DNA of 64,000 nt from positions 19,125 through 83,124 of the forward strand of contig JAYOTG010000007.1 in NCBI GenBank assembly GCA_038150305.1. Direction: 5' to 3'. The translations under genes and the position numbers were made by a program. Position 1 is the stretch's first letter; every line of letters starts with the position of its first letter. The notes beneath the pieces were generated by a model. It was not told the DNA's origin. It searched no databases and saw nothing but the letters and a program-made list of their open reading frames with translations. This DNA is from MGIIa-L3 sp038150305. Its GTDB lineage: Archaea > Thermoplasmatota > Poseidoniia > Poseidoniales > Poseidoniaceae. Below are positions 27,101-34,743 of this stretch, piece by piece.

Positions 27101-29603
27101 CACCATCCGCTTGACGCTCGACGGAAACTCTCCCCTCGTGCTTTCCGCCGACCCAATGGACGGCGTGGAACTCCACGCGGCCACCGCTCAACCGATCAGC
27201 CTGGTGATTCAAGACTCCGTGGACCCACCGAATCAAATCAGCCTCCACTACTGGCTTGGATGCAAGGCGAGTCAGGCCATTGGATGCACCGACTACAACT
27301 TCGATGGACTGCCGCAAGCCGAGGAATACGAACTGAAGACGGTGTCCTCTCCCGAGGTTCGGGCGGGTGGCCTCAACATTTTCGAAACCAGCATCGACGA
27401 CTCGATGCTGGTCCACGGCCAACGCGTGTCCTTCTTCATCAGTGGAAAGGACGCACAAGACAACGTTGTGGCGATGGGTGGAGGCCCGGTGTGCCCAGAG
27501 GACCTTGGTTCGTCGCTCTGTGGCACACGACCCGGCGAGGTGCCTCCCGATTGGTCTGCAGACTTGGTGACCTACACGGTCCGCGAAGAGTTCCAACCTG
27601 AACTCGATGCGGCCAACTCCACCATCGTCGGTCACGATGACGAGGCTCCCCTTCACCCCGGCGTGCCGTACACGGCACAAATCAGCCTCTCTGATGGAAA
27701 CGGATGGGATGACATCCAGCAGGTTCAGTTCGCCCTCGGCGGTGATTTTGATGACGATGACACGTCGATCTTCATGACCCTCGCGCCAGGCGAGGACGGT
27801 CTGCCTGTGGCGCAGATGACCACCGGCGGAGAATACCTTGCCGTGAGCAACCTTTACTCCAGCGTGCAACTCGATGCAGATGATCCAAATTCGCTGGTCA
27901 TCAGTGCCCTCTTCCAGTTGACGTGGAGTTTTCCTGAATCCTTTGACACGGACGGCGAGACCTTCGTGCGCCCCAAGGTCCGCGTCACGGACCAGCCATG
28001 CGGCTTGGAGCCAGACGTGCCCTGCTTCGAGGTGGAGGCCAGCCTTGGCAACAACTGGTGGAGCCTCGACAACGACTTCCGCTTCGATACAGAGCAAGGA
28101 CACATCCGCGCCGTCGAATTGAGGGACGGGACCAACCACTACAGCGAAGACTTCGATGAAACCATCATCGGAGCGGGTCAAGCCCTCCGCGTCACGGGCC
28201 GTGTGCTGTTTTCTGAAGACGAAACACCTGCACCTGCCGGTGCCTTCGACGTGACCTTTGGTGACTACGATCACGTGTGGGTCACCAGTCCGCGCGCAGA
28301 CGGTGAGTTCTCTCTGGACCTCCTCGTGCCAAGCATCCGTTCGGGGTACCTGGACCTCAAGCTGGGTCTTGATGACCTGCCGGGCCTTGCTCAAGACCAA
28401 ACGGAGATCGTGCCCCGCGTTCAGTTCATCGTGGACAGTTCCTCGCCGACCCTTGCTGCCGTGACGCTGTCGCGCATCGAGGCGGGTGATCCCCTGCCCA
28501 TCGGACAAGCCAACGATTTGCTCGTGCAGCTCGAGACCCTTGACGACCATGGATTCGACACAGGAGAATCTGCCGTGCTTCACTACCGCGTGCGCGCGGG
28601 CGAAGCCGAAATCTCGCGTGGTGCGCTTGAACTCCCGGACACGACCCCCTTCGGTGAGCAGTTCTTCTGGAGCGGGAACCTCGACTTGACCGATGCTGGA
28701 GCGACCACGCTGCTTCCCACCTACATGGTGGACGTGTGGGTCTCGGGAAGCGATGCAGCAGGCAATCCCTTTGACACGACGTCCAACACGGTCATGACGC
28801 CCTTCGCCACGTGGCCCTTGGCGTTGATCGGCCCATCGATTGACCTCGAAGCGACTTCAGCGATGTGGGATGACCCAAGTCCTGCTCCAAAGAGCGCGGC
28901 CGTGCTCGACATCCAGACCACCAACGAAGGCGGGAGCGGCGACATCGCGTTCGTGCTTCAACGACGACAGGACGCAGGCTTCTGGGCGGAAATCGCCCGT
29001 GAAGACCTGACCGCGAGTGCAGCCTCTGACGTCCAGGTCCAACTCTCTGTCATGGCCGACGGTGAGGTCGGTGACCGCCTCGAACATCGCTTGTTGCTGC
29101 TGGTGGACGGCGTTGAAGCCGATCGCGTCCCCCTTGCACCGCTCTTGCTCACCGAGGAGGTTGCACGCGACGGCGATGCGCTGCGGGAAGACATCGGAGA
29201 GCAACGCTTCAGCCTCTTCCTCTACGTCATCACGATGATGTCCCTTTCCGCTGCTGTGTGGATGCTCGTCGTCTACCGCCGTATGGCGTATGGTGACGAA
29301 AGCGTCGCCTCTGAAGACCAAACAAAGGTCGTGATGGCTGAGATGAGTGAGGCTCCGAAGGCGCTCCCCGAGTTGGCGGACCTCCCACCACCTCCCGGTT
29401 TGAACCTCGAAACCTCCACACCATTGCCGCCGGGACTGAACATGCCAGCAGCAGCAACTGTGGTTGAAGAAATGCAGCCGGAGCCGACCTACACCACCGA
29501 TGACCCTCGAGGTTTGCCGCCAAAGCCGCCAACGGGCTTGCCCGACGGCTGGACCGAGGAACAATGGGCGCACTACGGATGGTCCTACCTCGACGTCCAG
29601 TGA
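24168..29603 (+). CDS. Giant single-pass surface protein with C-terminal GWTxEQW tail motif
   Basis: About 1811 residues. A signal peptide (PAVMLTLLMMLMSASPLLTAL, then NAEASG) leads into a very long beta-rich ectodomain. Residues 150-480 have strands suggesting a propeller or jelly-roll fold, then Ig-like modules. One membrane helix (about 1682-1705, VITMMSLSAAVWMLVVY) is followed by a proline-rich cytoplasmic tail of about 105 residues with repeated PPGLN motifs, ending in GLPDGWTEEQWAHYGWSYL. Nearly the same terminal motif ends the subtilase at 54142-59013, pointing to a shared cytoplasmic partner. No catalytic residues were identified. The frame extends upstream into the previous gene; ATG 24168 is chosen because the signal peptide follows and a TTCAAAT element lies 27 bp before it. 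Confidence 0.87.
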   Translation: MVDARSPSRKSIAPAVMLTLLMMLMSASPLLTALAPNAEASGVARHAYGFSDGSTEYVALYQGASPDTGAKVQIPVGAEVVDVSMTLSGASSTGWSSTSSSTTEDWQAGEGSGVDARSPVLTLQQATPTTEFFPHGLDTVIDPSSTAWHDNGSYAVRQPHTSNSTETRFSQQVQRTSSTLTPQGQGAVLKHHDWIFVSTWSSNNLSNVVKAHYPNNLTRAWGVTIDSTASACVLPQTHSSTYYGQYGFRDWALADDERLLAILSGYKYFYGSTAPTQYHRVLELDVSSDDEWVCTASYDISPQFGDYTGIAYDREDGTFWVAHNSQRRLVEYNMADGTWSRNSEMFSYSSSASSAWECGTTGQMVRGLEVQGNTFYMRCQKDSYYNDRDTLEAWSVSGTSTSLVPQSGIREISCLGYGLQWDGTRFVTMDSGYSTWSGKTLYYREFGTGWTYETIAAPGTTTWYGPVTTSVEDVLSVNTRVGWSAASIGDRVDHWVSADNGTHWSSVTANETIHFAHPGNELVWKAQMIGSSAVSWWVELEHDTEYASVGSWTSPSIPTGTKVGKVRPTWVADEPAGTSITVYVSNNDGTDWYEATNGQEIGFPTEAAGSALRYSIQLDTTDVTVTPSVTSFTLEYEEGYPDRPRIDVGNDGSYDWESLLFLNESSVDASDDSIVGQDVKDTPTLVSAFNDAIPDNGDGTVDITLAVKAASPGRIKISNLDVAYVMQTRAIGASLEGGMLAPDGAHRDLVIDVARGDDVTRVNRVDVTLQNSHGEDPTVQWSRGDQCSVLSDGGGVVHFDAGNCTSTSVSDSITRIRIPTLVDWSWNDEAAMEASITVVDPIGEKVTDWTTTGLDVRVENDIQLDGLRVFDETGRELYPLDWVRGGYNLSFAGKIHFEGSQLNPLGGEFNLRVLGQNVTYDGDPIGEPVVLATTSNPSFGEYNITFQSPLESAPGGMVFHVEAVDMANGSVFTNPGYNTIRLTLDGNSPLVLSADPMDGVELHAATAQPISLVIQDSVDPPNQISLHYWLGCKASQAIGCTDYNFDGLPQAEEYELKTVSSPEVRAGGLNIFETSIDDSMLVHGQRVSFFISGKDAQDNVVAMGGGPVCPEDLGSSLCGTRPGEVPPDWSADLVTYTVREEFQPELDAANSTIVGHDDEAPLHPGVPYTAQISLSDGNGWDDIQQVQFALGGDFDDDDTSIFMTLAPGEDGLPVAQMTTGGEYLAVSNLYSSVQLDADDPNSLVISALFQLTWSFPESFDTDGETFVRPKVRVTDQPCGLEPDVPCFEVEASLGNNWWSLDNDFRFDTEQGHIRAVELRDGTNHYSEDFDETIIGAGQALRVTGRVLFSEDETPAPAGAFDVTFGDYDHVWVTSPRADGEFSLDLLVPSIRSGYLDLKLGLDDLPGLAQDQTEIVPRVQFIVDSSSPTLAAVTLSRIEAGDPLPIGQANDLLVQLETLDDHGFDTGESAVLHYRVRAGEAEISRGALELPDTTPFGEQFFWSGNLDLTDAGATTLLPTYMVDVWVSGSDAAGNPFDTTSNTVMTPFATWPLALIGPSIDLEATSAMWDDPSPAPKSAAVLDIQTTNEGGSGDIAFVLQRRQDAGFWAEIAREDLTASAASDVQVQLSVMADGEVGDRLEHRLLLLVDGVEADRVPLAPLLLTEEVARDGDALREDIGEQRFSLFLYVITMMSLSAAVWMLVVYRRMAYGDESVASEDQTKVVMAEMSEAPKALPELADLPPPPGLNLETSTPLPPGLNMPAAATVVEEMQPEPTYTTDDPRGLPPKPPTGLPDGWTEEQWAHYGWSYLDVQ

Positions 29604-29612
29604 GGCTCGCCC

Positions 29613-30056
29613 ATGGTGTCGAACGACGTCGAGGGCATGGTGACGCTGACCGAACGGATGGTGCACCTCATTGGCCAATTGGGCATGCCCATCGTTGAGG
29701 TCGCCATCGTGCTTCAGCGGCGCATTACCTCCATGCTGGAACCACTTCAGGCATGGGCGGATCAGCAGGGAATCGATCTGGAATCGCGGGTGCGCAACCC
29801 GTGGCCACTCGACGGGGGAAACGAGGACGGGGCCACGTCGGCGTTTACCCTTGATCGGCTGCTCGACCACGTGGATGCCGACAGGATGGACATCCTCGAT
29901 ACCCTCATCCGCGTGACCCTGCAAGAGGTCGATGCAGACCTCATGCACGGCCTGCTTGCGCTTCGTCCGTGGGAACACCTCGTCCGCTCCCAACTGGCCG
30001 CGGCCGACGGTCCTGGTCGCCTGTTCTCGCCTCTGGACATACCTGACGACTTTTGA
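29613..30056 (+). CDS. Hypothetical protein, helical, 147 aa
   Basis: Not recognised. The protein is soluble and largely helical, with Leu/Val heptads (LTERMVHLIGQLGMPIVEVAIVLQRRITSML), an acidic character and no signal peptide or zinc motif. It begins 9 bp after the giant surface protein stop with a TGAGG Shine-Dalgarno-like site in between, so it is almost certainly translated from the same mRNA. A cytoplasmic helper of that membrane protein is possible but unproven. Codon usage resembles its neighbours. Confidence 0.7.
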   Translation: MVSNDVEGMVTLTERMVHLIGQLGMPIVEVAIVLQRRITSMLEPLQAWADQQGIDLESRVRNPWPLDGGNEDGATSAFTLDRLLDHVDADRMDILDTLIRVTLQEVDADLMHGLLALRPWEHLVRSQLAAADGPGRLFSPLDIPDDF

Positions 30057-30063
30057 GCGCGGG

Positions 30064-30070
30064 TTCAAAT
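30064..30070 (+). promoter_or_regulatory. TATA-like element for lipoprotein gene
   Basis: TTCAAAT centred 26 bp before ATG 30093. The surrounding bases mimic a tRNA T-loop, but no tRNA body exists (see rejected items). Confidence 0.5.
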
Positions 30071-30092
30071 CACGCGACGCTAAGGTGTTCCC

Positions 30093-30881
30093 ATGCAGCG
30101 GGTCGTCCTCGCCCTCATGCTAACGAGCCTCATGCTTTTGCAGGGCTGCATCGGTGGGCTCCGAGATGGCCTTGCCGATGCCTTGCCGGAACAACGAGGG
30201 CAGCCTGGCAGCCTGACCTTGGCCTGCCTGTCGTCGAGCCGGTTCACGGAGATGGTGATTGAAATCGATCATGCGCCGGAGTACGCCCCTGAAGCTTCCA
30301 CGGTTCAACTTCTGACCGAACGGCTCGGTGACGTGTGCGACAAGCCCGACGGGATTCGTGCGGTCATCACCGAGACGGAATTCAACCACTCTGGCGCGTG
30401 GAGCGCCGACGATGTTCGGGATCAGGCCTTGGAGCACCGTGAGGCACCACCAATGGACGGCACCACGCTCCGTTGGCATCTGCTGTTCCCCGCGGGTGGT
30501 TACGACGACGACAGCGTCCTTGGCGTCGCCGTCAATGCTGCAGACGTCGCGGTGTTCCGCGACAGCATTGATGATGCGGAGAACATCCTGCGCCGGCCGA
30601 GCGCGGAGGACATCGAAAACAGCGTGACCTTGCACGAAGTGGGTCACCTGCTCGGGCTGGTGAACTTGGTGTACACCTCGCCAAGGGACCATGAGGATCC
30701 AGATCATCCCGGCCATTCATCGAACGAGGATTCCGTCATGTATTGGGCGGTTGATTCCTCTTCGCTTGGTGCCATCTTTAGCGGGGAATTGCCCAATGAT
30801 TTCGACGACGACGATCGGGCAGACCTGGAGGATCTTGCCTCGGGTGACCTCGAAGCGGAAGATCAGCTCTGGCGGCCCTAA
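30093..30881 (+). CDS. Putative metzincin-like zinc metalloprotease lipoprotein
   Basis: 262 residues. A short hydrophobic signal followed by LLQGCIGG looks like a lipobox with Cys lipidation, placing the protein outside the cytoplasmic membrane. The motif HEVGHLLGLVN (His181, Glu182, His185) matches the zinc-binding core of gluzincins and metzincins; the position of the third metzincin His is Asn191, but a His-rich segment (DHEDPDHPGH, His200/205/208) and a Met-turn-like SVMYW (Met216) follow. From memory, bacterial proteins with a comparable HELGHLLGLVN...LMYW layout exist, so an active peptidase is plausible. Its 3' end overlaps the convergent small membrane protein gene by 4 bp. Confidence 0.75.
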   Translation: MQRVVLALMLTSLMLLQGCIGGLRDGLADALPEQRGQPGSLTLACLSSSRFTEMVIEIDHAPEYAPEASTVQLLTERLGDVCDKPDGIRAVITETEFNHSGAWSADDVRDQALEHREAPPMDGTTLRWHLLFPAGGYDDDSVLGVAVNAADVAVFRDSIDDAENILRRPSAEDIENSVTLHEVGHLLGLVNLVYTSPRDHEDPDHPGHSSNEDSVMYWAVDSSSLGAIFSGELPNDFDDDDRADLEDLASGDLEAEDQLWRP

Positions 30882-31210
30882 TCGGCGAGTCCACCTCGTG
30901 CAACGATGGCCGTTGCCGCCCGCCACGCATCGAAAATCGACCACAGGTACAATCCAATCCAAAGCACCACCGTTAACGCAAGTGGGATTTGCAGGAGGCC
31001 GAAATCAATCCCTTTGCGGTGTTCACGGTTGATGTGCTGTCCAAGGAAGAGAAACGGCACGGCCGCGAGCACCACCGTGAATAACGGTCGGGCAGAGCCC
31101 CATACGCCGATACCGAAGGTGATTTCCCGCCAGATTTCCTTGAGCAGGGTGAGCGGCCCGACGCGGTGGGGTGCCTCCACAGGGAGGGAGACCGTCAACT
31201 CCTCTCCCAT
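30878..31210 (-). CDS. Small two-helix membrane protein
   Basis: 110 residues from ATG 31210. Two predicted membrane helices are present, PLFTVVLAAVPFLFLGQ and the longer LLQIPLALTVVLWIGLYLWSIFDAW, separated by a charged loop (HINREHRKGID). No family is recognised; the overall pattern resembles small archaeal membrane proteins of unknown function. A TTG two codons upstream could be an alternative start, but ATG 31210 is preferred because a TTGAGAA element is centred exactly 26 bp before it. The stop overlaps that of the convergent lipoprotein gene. Confidence 0.7.
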   Translation of the reverse strand: MGEELTVSLPVEAPHRVGPLTLLKEIWREITFGIGVWGSARPLFTVVLAAVPFLFLGQHINREHRKGIDFGLLQIPLALTVVLWIGLYLWSIFDAWRAATAIVARGGLAD

Positions 31211-31232
31211 GGTCAAGTGAACACCCGGTACC

Positions 31233-31239
31233 TTCTCAA
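31233..31239 (-). promoter_or_regulatory. TATA-like element for small membrane protein
   Basis: Reads TTGAGAA on the minus strand, centred 26 bp before ATG 31210. It is one half of a divergent promoter pair with 31264-31270. Confidence 0.5.
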
Positions 31240-31263
31240 CGTGTTGGCGACATGAGCGACGAA

Positions 31264-31270
31264 CTCAAGT
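31264..31270 (+). promoter_or_regulatory. TATA-like element for the peptidase-Nudix fusion gene
   Basis: CTCAAGT centred 26 bp before ATG 31293; one mismatch from TTCAAGT, which precedes arcS at the same distance. Confidence 0.45.
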
Positions 31271-31292
31271 TCCCTCCACCTGAGCAGCAGCC

Positions 31293-32285
31293 ATGCGCCG
31301 GGTGCTCATCACGGGCTTCGGTGCGTTTTCCAGCCATGCGACGAACCCAACGGAAGCTTTGGTCCAGGCCTGGCCCAACGTCATGGAGGTTCACGACCCG
31401 TGGAGCGACCAATCCGAGTCGGTTCATGTTGAGGCCCGTGTGCTCACGGTGGATGAAGACGGCTCTTCTGAGACCGCGAAGCGGCTCCAAGCGGGGGAAT
31501 TATGGGACGCAGTCATCCACCTCGGGCTCTGCGGATCGTGCTCCAACGCGAGGTTGGAATGGCTTGGCAGGGATGCATTTCAGATGCGTGAGGCAGACAA
31601 CGCGGGCCGATGTGTCACCGATGCTCCAATCACGGGATCCGGAGACCTCGCTGCGGGTGTGGATCGGTCGCGCTTCGGACTCGAGGCCTGCGACCCAGAC
31701 GCCACCTGGTCGGACGACGCAGGTGGATATGTGTGCAACGAAACCCTCCACCGGACCCTCGCTGCATGCGTGTCCTTGACGCGCCCCCCTCCGGTGCTGT
31801 TTCTGCACATCCCTTCAGCGTCAGCGTGGTCCTTGGACCGGAGTCGAGCGCTGGCTGAAGCCGTCCTCGCGCGCATGCTCTTCCCGCCGGTGGTCGACGT
31901 TGCAGCAGGCGCGCTGTTCGAGGGGGAGCGACTTCTCGTAGCACGTCGCGGCGCCAACGAAGCGGCAGCAGGCCAATGGGAGTTGCCCGGTGGCAAATTC
32001 GAGGACGGTGAATCCCTCGAGGAAGCGGTGGTCCGGGAATGGCAGGAGGAACTTGGTCTCGACGTCATCGCCGGCCGTCATCGAGGATCATGGTGGGGCC
32101 TGCGGCCGTGGTTACGGTACCGCATCAACGTCATCGAAGTGAGCACCTCCTCGCCTTTGCCGGTGGTGCTCGAATCGAACGCGCATGACGCCATCACGTG
32201 GTTTGGGCCAGCCGATGACGTTGACGCCTTTTCCTGGCTTGGGCCAGATCGTGATGTCGTGCTGACGCTGGTGCCTCGTCCGTAA
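31293..32285 (+). CDS. Pyroglutamyl-peptidase I-like / Nudix hydrolase fusion
   Basis: 330 residues combining two enzymes. Residues 1-205 resemble pyroglutamyl peptidase I (C15 family), which removes N-terminal pyroglutamate: the N-terminus MRRVLITGFGAF, and the triad as Glu89 (RLEW), Cys148 (YVCNE) and His172 (LHIPSA), with spacing close to classical Glu81/Cys144/His168. Residues 210-330 form a Nudix domain; a complete Nudix box G-x5-E-x7-REUxEExGU is seen from GGKFEDGE to REWQEELGL (about 232-256). MutT-like domains hydrolyse nucleoside diphosphate derivatives. No frameshift or stop separates the parts. The fusion is unusual and its combined function unknown. The stop abuts that of the convergent UPF0201 gene. 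Confidence 0.87.
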   Translation: MRRVLITGFGAFSSHATNPTEALVQAWPNVMEVHDPWSDQSESVHVEARVLTVDEDGSSETAKRLQAGELWDAVIHLGLCGSCSNARLEWLGRDAFQMREADNAGRCVTDAPITGSGDLAAGVDRSRFGLEACDPDATWSDDAGGYVCNETLHRTLAACVSLTRPPPVLFLHIPSASAWSLDRSRALAEAVLARMLFPPVVDVAAGALFEGERLLVARRGANEAAAGQWELPGGKFEDGESLEEAVVREWQEELGLDVIAGRHRGSWWGLRPWLRYRINVIEVSTSSPLPVVLESNAHDAITWFGPADDVDAFSWLGPDRDVVLTLVPRP

Positions 32286-32807
32286 TCAGCGCTCAAACCA
32301 CGTGACGGCTTCCCCGTCCTCGTCCATGGCCCGTTCGTCGCCAAGTTGTCGAGGAACATGGGTGCGGCCGGGATGGTGGGTGGCAGCGAGCAGCCAATCT
32401 GCAAGCCCTTCGCCACGGATGTCGATGTCGAAGACGCCTCCGAGCGGGGCGTGCCCGGGAAGGCCAAACGTGACCTTTCCCGCCATGGCGGCCACGCGCT
32501 CAAGCGTGAAGGTAGTCGTGTCTCCCTCGAGGTTGGCGCCCATGGCGTCGAGTGCCGTATCGAGGATGCGCTGGTCGTGAAGTTTGGTCAACATGGTGTC
32601 CAGAGGCACGCGCTGCACTTCGAGGGTGATGTCCTGCTCGCTGGGATAGGTGGGCTTGGCGGGCCAAGCCACGTCTTGGGCGTCCGGAAACAAGGCGCGG
32701 AAGGCTTCCGCGATACGCTCGCCGTCCTCCGCCCCTCGGATTCGGGTTCGGACGCTGACCTCCAATCCCTCGTCGACACCCGTGAGGCGAACCCTTGGGG
32801 CCGTCAT
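32286..32807 (-). CDS. UPF0201 family archaeal protein
   Basis: 173 residues. The arrangement of an N-terminal VSVRTRIRG...AFRALFPDA segment, a central KLHDQRILDTAL helix and a C-terminal TTTFTLERVAAMAGKVTFG followed by PLGGVFDIDI matches UPF0201 (COG1931), a small archaea-specific family with a possible RNA-binding role; its biochemical function is not established. Length is slightly above the usual 140-150 residues because of an acidic C-terminal extension (DERAMDEDGEAVTWFER). A TTGAGAA element lies 26 bp before the start, divergent from the glycosyltransferase promoter. Confidence 0.8.
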   Translation of the reverse strand: MTAPRVRLTGVDEGLEVSVRTRIRGAEDGERIAEAFRALFPDAQDVAWPAKPTYPSEQDITLEVQRVPLDTMLTKLHDQRILDTALDAMGANLEGDTTTFTLERVAAMAGKVTFGLPGHAPLGGVFDIDIRGEGLADWLLAATHHPGRTHVPRQLGDERAMDEDGEAVTWFER

Positions 32808-32829
32808 CGCTTCTCCGATGTGGCCTCGC

Positions 32830-32836
32830 TTCTCAA
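32830..32836 (-). promoter_or_regulatory. TATA-like element for UPF0201 gene
   Basis: Reads TTGAGAA on the minus strand, centred 26 bp before ATG 32807. Identical in sequence and distance to the element of the 31210 gene. Confidence 0.5.
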
Positions 32837-32863
32837 TCCATTGGGCCTTCAGCGAGGGACATC

Positions 32864-32870
32864 ATCAAGT
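32864..32870 (+). promoter_or_regulatory. TATA-like element supporting GTG start of glycosyltransferase
   Basis: ATCAAGT centred 26 bp before GTG 32893. This spacing is the reason for preferring GTG 32893 over ATG 32917. Confidence 0.4.
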
Positions 32871-32892
32871 CCGAAGTGGGCGAGCCACCGAC

Positions 32893-33915
32893 GTGAGTGC
32901 TTCGCCACGTTCGAGGATGGCGGTGGTCATCCCTGTGCTTGACGAGGTGAATCACTTGCCTCTGCTCTTGGCCGACCTTGAGGCGCAAGACTTGCCGCCA
33001 TCCGAATTCGACGTCCTCGTGCTCGACGGAGGCTCGAGCGATGGGACGCGCGCGTTGCTCGACCAACATGTGCCTTCGACTGCCCACGGTTTTGCCGTCC
33101 TGGAAAATCCGGGCAAAACCGTTCCTCACGCCAGGAACCTCGCGATGACGCATCTGAGCGATGACGTGGGTGTCGTGGTTGAATTGATTGGGCACGTTCG
33201 GATTTCGCCCAATCACTTGTCCAACCGAAAGCGGGCTTGGGAGGCTGGCCTTGCACGCCATGGCGATCGATTCGGGGCCTTGGGCGTGCGTGTGCTTGGG
33301 CCAGACCGACCATCGACCGTGGTCGAGGGCTGGGTCGACGGCGCGCTTCGCTCATCCCTCGGGCGTGGTGGCGGACAGTTCGCCCACTTCACCGACGTAG
33401 GACCAACCAAAGTTCCCGCCTTTGCCTCACACAACAGGGCGGCCGTCGAGGCCGTCGGCGGTTGGGACGTGGCCTTTTCCACCAGTCAGGACAGTGAACT
33501 GGCCATGCGGCTCCGGCGTCACGGCTACGTCATGGAGCGGGACCCCTCGGTCAACGTGCGAATGAGTCGACGCACAAGCCTCCGGAGCCATTGGCGCATG
33601 GCCGTCAGGTACGGCTATTGGCGCGGTCGGTTGTTGCGGTCCTACCCAAGCAGGCTTGATCCGAGGGAGTTCGCTCCACTTTTCGGGGCGCTGTTGTGCG
33701 CGGTGCTTCTCATGACCGTCCGAATGTACGTGGCGGTCCCGGTTGGAGCATATGCGTTTGTTTTGCTGGGGGCTGGCCTGTTCTCTTCCTTGAGCAGAGG
33801 GCGCTTGAGTCATGCGTTTGGCGTACCGGTGTGCTTGGTGATGCTGCACACAGGTTTCACCGTCGGGCTTCTTCGCTCGCTGGTCGCAGGTCCCCCAAGG
33901 AAGCGAGACCGGTAA
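32893..33915 (+). CDS. Family 2 glycosyltransferase with C-terminal membrane helices
   Basis: About 340 residues from GTG 32893 (or 332 from ATG 32917). The GT2 core is seen as VVIPVLDEVNHLPLLLADL, then VLVLDGGSSDGT, the nucleotide-sugar binding Asp motif, and PGKTVPHARNLAM, followed by VVELIGHVRI, where ExoA-like enzymes carry a DxH metal site; here Glu replaces the Asp. A later DSELAMRLRRHGY matches the ED-x-E-L region. C-terminal hydrophobic segments (about 260-320) anchor it in the membrane. It probably transfers sugars to lipid or surface glycans. No other glycan genes are adjacent, so the acceptor is unknown. A longer open frame upstream overlaps the divergent UPF0201 gene and is rejected. 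Confidence 0.83.
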   Translation: MSASPRSRMAVVIPVLDEVNHLPLLLADLEAQDLPPSEFDVLVLDGGSSDGTRALLDQHVPSTAHGFAVLENPGKTVPHARNLAMTHLSDDVGVVVELIGHVRISPNHLSNRKRAWEAGLARHGDRFGALGVRVLGPDRPSTVVEGWVDGALRSSLGRGGGQFAHFTDVGPTKVPAFASHNRAAVEAVGGWDVAFSTSQDSELAMRLRRHGYVMERDPSVNVRMSRRTSLRSHWRMAVRYGYWRGRLLRSYPSRLDPREFAPLFGALLCAVLLMTVRMYVAVPVGAYAFVLLGAGLFSSLSRGRLSHAFGVPVCLVMLHTGFTVGLLRSLVAGPPRKRDR

Positions 33916-33933
33916 TGCAGCCCGGACGAACCT

Positions 33934-33940
33934 CTATGCC
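33934..33940 (+). promoter_or_regulatory. Possible TATA-like element
   Basis: CTATGCC centred 27 bp before ATG 33964. It is a poor match to the recurring heptamer and is listed mainly for its position. Confidence 0.3.
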
Positions 33941-33963
33941 TGAACGGTGATGGTGGCAGGTTC

Positions 33964-34725
33964 ATGGCGGCCAGAAAGGGCATCTCTCAGGGGCTGCTCG
34001 TGACCCCCGTCATCATCGGGCTCGGGCTCGATGCCACCGTCACACCGCTCAATGCGATGCTGGATGTCTCCGCTTGGCTGCGTTGGGTCTACTATGGCGG
34101 GCTGGGTCTGATCGGCTTCGTGCTCTTTCGTCGTGCACGCATCGAGCGCGACCATGAGCATCGGCGCTCCGCGTCCCTCAAAGGACTGAAAACCGTCTTC
34201 AGAGCAGAGGAGCAAGGCTTGTGGGAGCGCAGCGATGATGCTCCTCCGGGTGGACCCCTCAGCGTTGAATCCGGAGCGAAGGTCGGGGGTCTGACGCGGG
34301 AGGGGAGCGAGGTCAACATCGGGACCGAGGTTGACGTCGAGACGATTCATGGCATGCGCATTCAGGCGAACGATGGCGTTCATCGAACTGTCGGAGCCAC
34401 CGGGAAGGCCTCCGGCATGGACACCATGCTTGACGCGCTCGGTCGCGTGTTCCGACGTGGTGACGACCTCGCGGAGGATCGACATCAACGTCGCAAAGCA
34501 ACCCTCCAGCAACGGGCCGAGGGAGACCCGTTGATCGCCGCGCGTCCCGTCGCGCCGGTGGCCATGGACGCAGGGGATTTCGATGAAGTCACCACCACCC
34601 TCCAACCCGTGGCCGCGCCACCACCGCCGCCCGTCCACACGTGCGGTGCGTGTGGAGCCCAGCATGAGCCAGATGACCGCTTCTGCCCGGCCTGTGGACA
34701 TAACCTGCCACAGGTCCAAGCGTGA
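33964..34725 (+). CDS. Two-helix membrane protein with C-terminal zinc ribbon
   Basis: 253 residues. Two N-terminal hydrophobic segments (about residues 9-25 and 40-56) are followed by a long charged cytoplasmic region. The C-terminus ends in a zinc ribbon: CGACG and CPACG near residues 228-248, with a proline run (APPPPPP) before it. No family is recognised. Zinc ribbons at protein ends are common in archaeal membrane proteins and usually mediate protein or nucleic-acid contact. An equally long antisense open frame exists, but the zinc ribbon and membrane helices support the plus strand. Confidence 0.75.
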   Translation: MAARKGISQGLLVTPVIIGLGLDATVTPLNAMLDVSAWLRWVYYGGLGLIGFVLFRRARIERDHEHRRSASLKGLKTVFRAEEQGLWERSDDAPPGGPLSVESGAKVGGLTREGSEVNIGTEVDVETIHGMRIQANDGVHRTVGATGKASGMDTMLDALGRVFRRGDDLAEDRHQRRKATLQQRAEGDPLIAARPVAPVAMDAGDFDEVTTTLQPVAAPPPPPVHTCGACGAQHEPDDRFCPACGHNLPQVQA

Positions 34726-34743
34726 TCTTCCACGGGCGTTGGG

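Noticed and set aside
27075..30068. Two long minus-strand frames (502 and 403 residues)
   Set aside because: Antisense to the giant 24168 protein and the small gene after it; low-complexity His/Arg composition.
30057..30085. tRNA T-arm-like sequence GCGGGTTCAAATCACGC
   Set aside because: The T-stem has a mismatch and there is no matching acceptor, D-arm or anticodon arm upstream, where a coding sequence ends; the TTCAAAT is better explained as a promoter element.
31171..31779. Plus-strand frame of 202 residues containing MSDELKFPPPEQQP
   Set aside because: Overlaps the peptidase-Nudix gene in another frame; the latter has catalytic motifs. The short acidic start looks plausible but the rest is Arg/Ser-rich shadow.
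33934..34719. 261-residue minus-strand frame opposite the zinc-ribbon membrane protein
   Set aside because: The plus strand encodes two membrane helices and a Cys4 ribbon; the minus frame has no motif.
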